DNA from: Vitrella brassicaformis
Lineage: Eukaryota > Sar > Vitrellaceae
Length of the DNA: 37,885 bases
Direction: 5' to 3'
Assembly: GCA_001179505.1 (NCBI GenBank)
Contig: CDMY01000636.1
Coordinates: 1 to 37,885, forward strand
The notes beneath the pieces were generated by a model. The model made no database searches, was not told the DNA's origin, and saw only the letters and a list, made by a program, of their open reading frames with translations. Position numbers and translations under genes: made by a program. This document shows, piece after piece, positions 10,422 to 19,484 of this stretch (the first letter of the stretch is position 1; each line of letters starts with the position of its first letter).

Positions 10422-13400
10422 TTACTCGAGCCGCACCAGCTCGAGCCTGTCTGACTGTTTTTTGATAGTTGGTACGGTAAGCTCCGTTCTAATCCATCGC
10501 AGCTGAAACTTGGTGCTCGAGAGGTTGAACAGGGCGTGCGCTGTGCGGAACCTGTCGGTGATCCTCTCCGACAGACAAGTGCGGTCGAAAGCTACGTGCG
10601 CCTGCTTGATCCCCTGTGGGCAACACACCACACAAGTGGTCTTGTTCCTGAGCTCTACTCTTCTGTGCGTATACCTTGACATCGCTGGCTGCCTGCAAAA
10701 ACGCCAGCACATTCCCGTGGACTTTCTCGACCTCCGAATCCTGAGAATGGGCCCACAGGAGACCTGCACACCAAAAAATGCAACGTCATATACACGTCGG
10801 CCGCCAATCGATACCCTCTACATGCAGGGACAGCTCTTCTATCGTCGGCAGCGCCTCGCGAATCGCGCCCAATTCACCAAATGGGGGTCTGCCGGTCAGG
10901 CTGGCTGCATGCAGCCCCAGCGTCACCCGGCTGATCGTCTTGTCCGGGGCTGCGGCGTGAAACGCCTCGAGGAAGTCCCGCGCCTCACTCCCACTGCCGG
11001 CCTTCACACACTCGAGTGAGGGCATCTGCTGGGCGGCCTCCACCGCTTTGGCGATCCGTGTAGATCGGAGGCAGAAGGTGGTGGCCTTCGGAAATGCCGT
11101 TGGCGTCACCGGCTGGGCAGGCAAGGCGTCTGTGGGGTCCTTGAATACCACGACGCGCACTCCGCTGGCGAAGCCAGCCACGAGCTTTCTGACGGTGGGG
11201 GAGCGGTGGGCACTGCTCCATGTGACCAGCTGGTGGTCGACCTTCCCCTCCTCATGCAGGCACGGCATCACCAGCTGGCCGAGGGCGTCGGGGTGCATCA
11301 CAGCGTCACTGACAGAGAGACAGGAACAAAACAAGCACACGCGGCTGAAGTACGAGGCATGCAAAACACTCTCTTTATGTGGCCGGCCTTACACGAGCTC
11401 TGCTGCCCTTTCGATCAGCTCTCTCGTCTCGGCTGTGTCCTCCAGATATCCCTCGATTGTGTCCTCGGCGAAATCCAGGTGCATCTCACGCACGCTGTTG
11501 ACGCACCCCCGGCGCACCAGCAGATCCCGGAAGTCCTGCATCTCGGCAGGCTCCCAGCGGAGGTTCGTGCTGTCACTTGCGACGCGCACACGGCCGAGGG
11601 AACGCAAACCCGACAGCGACTTGCCCTCAGGAATCCCCCTGAGGAACTCATCGTTATCCCATCCAGTCCTGCACACACACATAACGAGATGGCGGTCATT
11701 CCTGCCTGCCACACGGTATGCACCCGCACCCATGTGTATCCGTCCGCCGTACCCGCGTGTGTCGTACTCGAGCTTCTCCAGCCGGGTACCGTCCCCAATC
11801 TACTGCCGGGCCCCCTCGAACTCGTCGGCCTCGCTGAACGTGCGCTGGAAGGTCAGCACTCGGACGTTAGGCGTGTGCCAGTTGCGGCCCACCCGAGCAG
11901 CCGCATGATCGAACAAGACGCCAATGACGGTCGTGAGGGCGGGCAGATGGACGGGGAAGGTGGGGGGCGGGCCGAGGGGGTCCCACTCACCAGCATCGCC
12001 ATTGGCATCTTCGAACCGCAGCACCTGGAGTGTGGCTTGTGAAGGGGGATGGCTAGGTGGCGGGGCGGCGCTCTCGATGCCGTCATCCATGGCTGACGAT
12101 GATGCGGCGCTGCTGCCCGGCTGCTCACTGCTGGCGTGGCCGTGTGCATGGCCTTCAACTAAGGATACCCATGCACCGTCACACCAGTAGGCTTCGCCTA
12201 GGTGGCGGATGGTCAGTTCTTTGAGGTTGCGGCTCCTCTGGCCCCACCTATGCGCCATATCGCACGACATTCGCTCCCACATGCCGCGCGCCTCGTCGTC
12301 ATCGCTGTCCATCGTCAGGTGGCTGTACTGCTGCACCGCTTGGTGGAAGATGCGCCGGCCGATGGCCGGCCGCAGCCGTGCCAGCTCCCAGGGCTGGAAG
12401 TGGCCGAAGATGCACGCACAAGTGTCGGGGGCCAGGACAGGCTGCCATCAAGGGCACACACCACACACGGCACAACCAAAATTGACACATACCAATTTGA
12501 GTGTGTCTGTGGTGTGCGTACCGGTTGACTCATGGGGTCGTTGCCGCTTCGAAGTACGAGACGATACGAGGGAGCACGAGCGGGCTGCTCATCCTAACAT
12601 ACACAGAAGAGAACAGTGCGTCTGATGACAGCCGCTGCCATGCTCCTCTTGACTTTCCAGTCACCTGTGTCTGTGCTCGCGGGTCAGCGTTGTTGGTCTC
12701 TTGTCCTTGGCGCGCCTCATCTGCCGTCGATGCGGTGAGGGCAGCCACGGCCCGCGCAAGCGGGATCCGCTGCAGTGCTAACTGTGTGGTGACGGCCGCC
12801 ATGTGGGAGGCCATCAATGTCATCTGCTCACGCACATCTCGGGCCGCGCGCAACGATGCCTGCACACAGCAACACACACACACACACACACACAATGGAA
12901 GGACTGTGTGTGCAGTTCCCCCACTGGCTTGTTCTCGGGCGTCCGTACCTCTGAAATTATTTGCGGAGGCTGCAACTGCTGCACGTGTGACGAAATGCTG
13001 TCCACCTGAACCGAGAAGACGACACCGGGCACAGAGACGATGCCGCTAGCACCTTTGCTGCAGCAAAGGGCTGGCGGCTCATCTACCTCTGCTAGGAAGC
13101 CATTCAGGTCCGCAATACTACTCTTCAACGATTTGGCACCATCACCCAGCTGAAAACACAGGACGAACCATGGACGGGGATGGACATGTACACACGCGCC
13201 GGCGGAAAAGCCCTGTTTTCTCACCTGCGCAACAACCGTGTTGGCCGAGTCGCCCTGACGCTGGTCAACAGTGTCATGCGATGGACTGCTACTTAAGATC
13301 TGCAGACAGACAGGTGCAAGGGATACACATCAAATGCACGGCGCAGGTGAGTGTCTACGATGCATTTTGTGTGCATGAGTACGTCGCTTTGGATCTGCTG

Positions 13401-13599
13401 AAAGGCCCTTCGCACCTGAACACCATGGATGACAGGGATGAGAGCACCAAGCGATTTTGGCTTCTGGATGATGAATCACCTGGTCCAGGTCCATTCGTTC
13501 TAACCGCAGATAAGAAAGGCCCTCGAGATTTCTCGACGAGAGACTGCCCCCTTTGAGCTTGCAGGAAAAAAAAACACACTCGACGCACATTCCATACAT
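10422..13599 (-). CDS. F-box-like protein with coiled coil and repeat-type C terminus
   Basis: Twelve exons proposed on the minus strand: 13480-13599, 13359-13415, 13225-13299, 13087-13149, 12949-13005, 12665-12859, 12522-12593, 11804-12441, 11393-11668, 10815-11308, 10675-10763, 10422-10613; 775 residues. The N-terminal 200 residues look like coiled coil (SSHVQQLQPPQ, ARDVREQMTLMASHMAAV). An F-box-like segment follows at about 214-250 (LAPDTCACIFGHFQPWELAR). The rest alternates strand-helix units ending in Leu-rich lines such as LPTIEELSLHVEG, like leucine-rich-type repeats. Such proteins often select substrates for SCF ubiquitin ligases; that role is inferred. The first seven introns are all phase 0. 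The start and the exon 2 end (13359 or 13383) are the least certain parts. It is divergent from the LAMMER kinase remnant, 87 bp away. Confidence 0.65.
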
Positions 13600-13686
13600 T
13601 CGCAGTGCCCTTGTCTGCGTGCTTTGGATGTTCTGCAGGCAGATGAAGGAGGCCGACGATAAGCGATAAGCGACCACAACGACAAC
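13600..13686. promoter_or_regulatory. short divergent promoter
   Basis: 87 bp between the proposed starts of the F-box-like gene (minus) and the LAMMER kinase remnant (plus). It contains a doubled AAGCGAT (13661-13675). No other known element is evident. Confidence 0.35.
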
Positions 13687-15066
13687 ATGTGCGAGGAGAT
13701 TCAGCGGCTGTGGGACGAAATGCGCAACCTCAACAACAACCTCAACCGCAACCTCAACAACATGCTGGCAAACCATCCAATCAGCCCTCGTGCCCCACCC
13801 CTCCTCCGACCGCAAAGGCCGCCCGGTGGCGTGCGGCCACATGTGCCTATGGAGCAAGGAAGGGCCCGCTTTGTGGACGGCTGGGATGGCAATGGGACGC
13901 AGATACACAGTGGTAAGCAATTCACCCGCCCACAAGATATGTACATATTTGAGGGACTCATGCGGCATGTGTTGTATCATCTGTTGTCGTTTCAAGAGTG
14001 TTTTTGGGTGAAAGGACGTTTGGTCGTGTTGTAGCCGCCATCGATCTGTCTACGGGGCAGCGCGTGGCCATCAAGGTCCGTGCACATACAAGCTATGACA
14101 CATGCAAACATCACACGCACCATCACTCCTTCAGGTGGTGCGTGACGTACGGGAGTACACCGACCACGCGGAGACTGAAGCGAGTATCCTCCGCAAAGTC
14201 GCCATCCGTGAGAGGGAGCTCCGTCTCGAAGAGACCCGGCGCAACGCAGAATGGGGCCGCGGAGGTGTGCTGCCCATGCTGTCGGACTCCCGCATCGTCA
14301 AACTCATCGACAGCTTCTACTACTGCAAGTGGTGCAAGCGCACACGCTGTCATCGGGAATGTCGGGCGGCGGGGTGTGCGGCGAGGGATGTGGGGCAGCA
14401 CATGTGTCTGGTATTCGAGAAGCTGCAGTGTGTACGACCTCCTGAAGCGCAAGGCCTTCAAGGGCTTATACCCAATTGCTTATACCTGGAGGATGCTCTA
14501 TCGCGTGAGAGAGCGGCTAGAGAGCGGCAAACGCGCGCACGACGAACAGAACACCGCTGGATGTGTGTTGGTTGATATGATAGGTGGATGGCGTCTGTCC
14601 ATTACAGTGAGTCAGGGCACTCCTGAGTTCTTCATCTACGAGTATGAGGATGAGGTTGGAGAGTGTCTGTGGGTGTGCTACGACGCCTACACGACCAGCC
14701 AAATGGCCGACCACGTGCTGTCCGACCTGATGTCAACAACAGCCCACCGGGGAGACTGATGGCGGCGAAGGACAGCACGCTGGAGCTGCGCATCGACCAC
14801 GAGACGCTGCCGAAGCCCCTGCCGTATGACAGCAGGCGGTTCAAGAAGGTCAGTCAGAGGGAAGTTCAGGGATGCACTGAAAGCTTTTTGTTGAGGTCTA
14901 TATGCATTAATTGCATGCATGGCATTCACACGCTGGCTCTCCGGCTATGTGTGTATACTGCACTGCAGAACCCGCGCATCGTGTTTGAGAACTTGTGGGA
15001 ATACATGTTGTATCAACGCCATCGCACAGCCCCTCGTGAGGCTCCACCCCCTCTCCCGCTATCTAG
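13687..15066 (+). pseudogene. decayed LAMMER/CLK-type protein kinase
   Basis: Exon 1 (13687-13912) and an exon ending at 14075 join to give the Gly loop LGERTFGRVVAAIDLSTGQR and VAIK. The exon from 14136 then reads VVRDVREYTDHAETEASILR, typical of LAMMER (CLK) kinases, whose normal role is phosphorylation of SR splicing factors. After CLVFEKL (near 14430) the expected SVYDLLKRKAFKG continues in a different frame, a clear frameshift. No HTDLKPEN or DFG can be found: the matching region near 14710-14735 is LSDLMSTT or AVRPDVNN depending on frame. Later segments (DSRRFKK near 14830, RHRTAPREA near 15030) resemble the CLK insert and the TRHYRAPEV loop, but damaged. I infer a pseudogene; a short protein from exons 1-3 cannot be excluded. 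Confidence 0.6.
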
Positions 15067-15187
15067 TCAAGAGCACGTGTGTGAGCGCACGTACACCAAG
15101 AGCAGACAGCACCGACGCACGTACTTGATGCACTCATTTCCTGTAATACTCACTTATGTGTCTCTCTGTGCAGCCGGGAAGAACATC

Positions 15188-16454
15188 ATGGCCAACGAGG
15201 CAGGCATCATCGGCCGCTACGAAAACTACAAGCCGTCAGTCAGGGGTACAGTACACACGAACCCACACATGGATGGATGGATGGATGTCCGTGTTGACAC
15301 ATACATGCAGCCCTTCCTGTCCTCTCTACTTGTGTGTGTGTCGTGCAGAGAAGAAGGTCGAGGAGATGTTGCTGGAGAACAGGGAGAAGTTCAACTGCAA
15401 AGACGACACCAAGGCCAAGGAGCTCAAGGCCATGATGAGCGCTCAGCTGCCCGACAGAGACCCCAAGGACGACCCCCATACTTCGATGCTGGTCGAGAGC
15501 CTTCGACTGGCCAGGTAGGTATCATTCATCAGAGATGGCCGGAGGGCCGGCAGGAAGGAGGCAAGGAAGGAGGAGGCCGGCAGGGGGAGAGGGATACATA
15601 CCTACATGTCTGTCTGTCTGTCTGTCCTTTGATGGTTTGCAGTGGTGTATATTTGCCGTCGCCGGAGGAGAGGGACAAGCGCAGGGGGCTCAAGACCAAC
15701 ACGCCGCTCACTGTGAGCGTCGCCGCAGAGACCTTCAGCCGCACTCTCATCCGCACCTCACCAACACTCAGTAAGTCATCAAATGATGGATGAAGCAGAG
15801 AGAGAGAGGGAGAGACAGAAGGGAGGGAGGGAGGGAGGGAGGAAGGGAGCAAAGACACACTAGCTTGTGCTTCTCTACACAGACACACGAAAATCCGTGA
15901 TGTCAGCTGGACGACTTCCCCAACGATGTGGCTCGCGGCGAGATCCTCGTGACGGGCCTTCCTGCCACTGCGACCGACGCGAGAGTGCGGCAGTGGTTCG
16001 AGAGGCGGCTGGGAGAAGAGGTCCATGAAATCAGAAGACCGCATCCTGAAGACCTCACGTGAGCGTGCCTCTCATGCGCATCTACTCCCTTGAGTGACCG
16101 TGCTCTGCCCGCTTGGTGTGTGTGTGTGTGTGTGTGTTGATGCAGAGTTGCCCGGGTCGCCTTCTGCAACGAGGACGCCGCCGACCTCGCGGCACGTCTC
16201 GACGATTCGGTGAGCGCTGGTGGCTGGGTGTCACTAGTATGTATCATCACGCTTATTGTGTGTTGGTGGTGTAGTTCTTCGAGTGGTGCTACATTCGTGT
16301 CCGTGCAGCGCCCCTGCCGTGTGTGGGCGAGAAGCAGCGGTACCCGCGGCCGATTCAGGGCCTTCCCAAGGTGGAGCAGCTGGCCACCGGCTTCAACCAC
16401 ACCATCGCCCTGGCTGACGGAGCCATAAGCAAGCAAGAGATCAAAGACAAATAG
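15188..16454 (+). CDS. left copy of RRM-like/RCC1 gene, truncated
   Basis: Exons 15188-15245, 15349-15514, 15643-15712, 15907-16058, 16146-16209, 16275-16454. The start MANEAGIIGRYENYKPS has a good ATG context. A charged helical stretch follows (EKKVEEMLLENREKF), then an RRM-like fold (GEILVTGLPATATD, VARVAFCNEDAADLAARL) and the first RCC1-type strand (VEQLATGFNHTIALADGA). The donor that follows this in the right copy (GTAAGC, 19104) reads ATAAGC at 16425, so splicing into the next exon is lost and the frame runs on to a stop at 16452-16454. The product would be about 229 residues without a propeller. An alternative donor at 15771 is strong but phase-incompatible with the next exon. This may be a pseudogene or the 5' part of a gene split by misassembly. 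Confidence 0.5.
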
Positions 16455-16795
16455 TGCCTGTAGTCACCTCTACTCACCAACTGACTGTTTCTCTGGTTTG
16501 TGTATTGTCTCAGTCACATCAAACACAGAAAAGGTGTTTGTGTGGGGCGACAACAAGTACGGCCAGCTGACGTTCCCCTCTGATGCCGCCACCGCCCTCT
16601 TCTGGCCGACAAAAGGAGAGCCACAGAGGTTAGCCCGCCGGATTGACTGACTGGTCCCTCACCTGCCTCCACGTACGCCTTTGAGTGTGCGTATGTGTGC
16701 AGCCTGGGCATCGAGGGGCCCCATCGGCCGCATATGGCGCATGGCGACGTGACCATCATCGGTAATCATCGGCCCCTGTGTCTCAAGTACTACGG
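15913..16795 (+). repeat. left copy of ~0.9-kb segmental duplication
   Basis: Homologous base for base to 18585-19484 with small indels and scattered substitutions in both exons and introns, including the same (GT)n intron tract. After 16795 the next intron of the right copy and the start of its following exon are missing. Confidence 0.85.
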
Positions 16796-16848
16796 CACAG
16801 CTGGGCATCGGTGCGTCCGGCGAGCCGTTGATCTTCATCCCAGCTTGA
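16544..16848 (+). pseudogene. RCC1 exon remnants of the left copy
   Basis: Exons equivalent to right-copy exons at 19215, 19401 and 19539 can be traced: VFVWGDNKYGQLTFPSD (16544-16628), LGIEGPHRPHMAHGDVTI (from 16703), and a fused end reading QLGIGASGEPLIFIPA before a stop at 16846-16848. The upstream donor is lost, the second exon has compensating indels plus an insertion near 16761, and the last intron is absent. These signs mark decay. Confidence 0.65.
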
Positions 16849-17431
16849 CAAGAGACATGAGCGAATCTCTGCCTACACTTTACATCTTGACGTCATTTCG
16901 TTTCGCCGCTATAGCTAGCTGGCTGAATGGATGGAATAAAGATATGAATCAAGTGTGTGGTACATGTGTCGACGGAACGTATGCACACGTTTATGGCAGC
17001 GGGCAGACAGGCAGACATGGACACGAATGGCCACTGTGTGTCGGTCTTTCTTTCGGTCAATGATGGTGGGGGTGTCACGGCCCACCGTGATTGATTGCAC
17101 AGCTATGTGCACTTGCTCTGCGCGAGGACGACGGCACCCACACAAAACAAATGCAAACACAGCTTTCCTTCCTTGCGACTCGTCCACCAACACATCATGC
17201 AAACACATGCATGTACGCACCTATGCAAACACATACACATACAAATTCAGGCACAGGCATATGCACGTGTGTGTGTGGTGTGTGGGGTATTGTCTGTGTG
17301 TTCATTCCTCCTCTTCTGTTTTGATGACGGTGTCTGTCTCGCCGTGCCCCTCTCCGTCTCCCTCTCCCTCTCCCTCTTTCTCTTTCTTGGCTCTCTGTCT
17401 GGTCTGGCTCGCTCGCAGCACTATCGTGCCG
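16849..17431. other. intergenic, simple-sequence rich
   Basis: CA-, GT- and TCCCTC-rich tracts (for example 17350-17390). No gene recognised. Confidence 0.6.
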
Positions 17432-18284
17432 TCAGCCCTCTCTCACACGACACCTCTTCTTAGCTCCCTGCCTCACCATACCAACCATCGACTTAGGCCT
17501 GCCGCCGTACTGGTACTCGACGGACAGCAGGACACTGTCGAGTGTCGGGAAGGCTGAAAACGCCTCAACCACACACTCAGCGAACGAGCCGCAACACGTG
17601 CGCAGCTCGCGGGCGCTGGCATATGTAATCTTGATGCACACCTCGAGTGATGAAACACGGCCATTCTCCATGACCTCCCTGACTGCCTCGCTCTCCCCGT
17701 TCCCGTACATTTCCCAACCGATAGAAATGTCAGCACGTTCCTCTCTGTCTAAGTCATAGTTGTAGCGCCAGCCGTCACATGTGATATCATACTTCAGCTG
17801 GACTGCTAACTCCTTGCCTTCGCTTGACACGGACTCGAGGCCATCAGGCACGAGAGTGCATGTGGCCTCAGGGTCCGCGCAGACAGACAACTCAAAACAC
17901 ACCTTCTCTAGGTAGGGGGAGAGGGCATGCAGCACATAGCCCGCCCCACGCCCAGACGCACCCACGCCCACTGGCAGCGCCCCCTCCCTCACCACAATAG
18001 ACGAGACGCTCGGGAAGAGCGATGTGGGGTCGTCCGTGATGTATGAGGGCAGCAGGCCGGTGCCGGGGTAACGCACGATGGTGAGCTCGTGGGCATGCTC
18101 AAACACCATCGAATCCAGCCCGGGGGCCTCTTTGATGGTGTCGGCGGACGCATGGCTGTCGAGGGTCACCTTCTCGGCCTGCTTGCAGCACATGTCCACC
18201 GTGGCGAGGGAGTCGGTGAGGGCCTTCTTGTCGCCTCTGAAGGGCAGGTGGACGGTGGGGCCGCCCTGCAGCTCGCCCTCCTCG
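17432..18284 (-). CDS. repeat-type protein, C-terminal part, cut by gap
   Basis: An open frame of 283 codons plus stop runs from the assembly gap to 17432 with no intron. It alternates short strands and helices with Leu/Val-rich lines (LDSMVFEHAHELTIVRYP, SVSSIVVREGALPVGV, VSSLEVCIKITYASARELR, LDSVLLSVEYQYG). This resembles in style the C-terminal half of the F-box-like protein at 10422-13599, so a related leucine-rich-type family is possible, but I could not show homology by eye. It lies on the opposite strand between the two RCC1 copies. The N terminus is missing. Confidence 0.65.
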
Positions 18285-18584
18285 NNNNNNNNNNNNNNNN
18301 NNNNNNNNNNNNNNNNNNNNNNNNNNNNNNNNNNNNNNNNNNNNNNNNNNNNNNNNNNNNNNNNNNNNNNNNNNNNNNNNNNNNNNNNNNNNNNNNNNNN
18401 NNNNNNNNNNNNNNNNNNNNNNNNNNNNNNNNNNNNNNNNNNNNNNNNNNNNNNNNNNNNNNNNNNNNNNNNNNNNNNNNNNNNNNNNNNNNNNNNNNNN
18501 NNNNNNNNNNNNNNNNNNNNNNNNNNNNNNNNNNNNNNNNNNNNNNNNNNNNNNNNNNNNNNNNNNNNNNNNNNNNNNNNNNNN
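18285..18584. other. assembly gap of exactly 300 N
   Basis: Three hundred consecutive N. The round number suggests a placeholder of unknown true size. Confidence 0.99.
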
Positions 18585-19484
18585 GACTTCCCCAACGATG
18601 TGGCTCGCGGCGAGATCCTCGTGACGGGCCTTCCCGCCACTGCGACCGACGAGAGAGTGCGGCAGTGGTTCGAGAGGCGGCTGGGAGAATAGGTCCATGA
18701 AGTCAGGAGACCGCATCCTGAAGACCTCACGTGAGCGTGCCTCTCATGCGCATCTACTCCCTTGAGTGACCGTGCTCTGCCCGCTTGGTGTGTGTGTGTG
18801 TGTGTGTTGATGCAGAGTTGCCCGGGTCGTCTTCTGCAACGAGGACGCCGCCGACCTCGCCGCACGTCTCGACGATTCGGTGAGCGCGGGTATTGTGGGC
18901 GGGTGGGTGTCACTAGTATGTATCATCACGCTTATTGTGTGTTGGTTGTGTAGTTCTTCGAGTGGTGCTACATTCGTGTCCGTGCAGCGCCCCTGCTGTG
19001 TGTGGGGGAGAAGCAGCGGTACCCGCGGCCGATGGAGGGCCTTCCCAACGTGGAGCAGCTGGCCACCGGGTTCAACCACACAATTGCCTTGGCTGATGGA
19101 GCTGTAAGCAAGCAAGAGATCAAAGACAAGTAGTGCCTGTAGTCACCTCTACTCACCAACTGACTGTTTTCCTGTTTGTGTATGGATGTATTGTGTCTCC
19201 CTCACGTCAAACAGGTGTATGTGTGGGGGGACAACACGTACGGCCAGCTGACCTTCCCGTCTGATGCCACCAGCGCCCTCCTCTGGCCGACAAACGAACG
19301 CCACTGAGGTTAGCCCGCCGAATTGACAGACTGTTCCCTCCCCTGCCTCCACATACGCCTTTGCTTGTGCGTGTGCGTGCGTGTGTGTGTGTGTGTGAAG
19401 CCTGGGCATCGAGGGCCGCATCGGCCGCATATGGGCGCATGGGAACGTGACCATCGTGGGCACCCTGTGCCTCAAGTACTACGG
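18585..19484 (+). repeat. right copy of ~0.9-kb segmental duplication
   Basis: Counterpart of 15913-16795. The copy begins exactly at the gap edge, so its left boundary is hidden. Confidence 0.85.

Noticed and set aside
11800-11802. In-frame TAG inside apparently continuous coding sequence of the F-box-like gene, suggesting readthrough or a pseudogene
   Set aside because: A GTAGAT donor at 11803 and an acceptor ending at 11669 remove it and join in matching phase 2, so an ordinary intron explains it.
14759-14848. ATG at 14759 as the start of the RCC1 gene
   Set aside because: The segment resembles the LAMMER kinase insert before the DFG region and does not splice to the 15188 exon; the ATG at 15188 is a better start.
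15713-15770. Extension of RCC1 left-copy exon 3 to the strong donor at 15771
   Set aside because: It is protein-like but leaves phase 1, while the next exon (15907) needs phase 0; the donor at 15713 fits. An indel cannot be excluded.
17432-18913. A single 493-codon frame running through the N gap
   Set aside because: The gap is uncalled; the part right of it is the reverse strand of RCC1 exons and is not coding in that direction.
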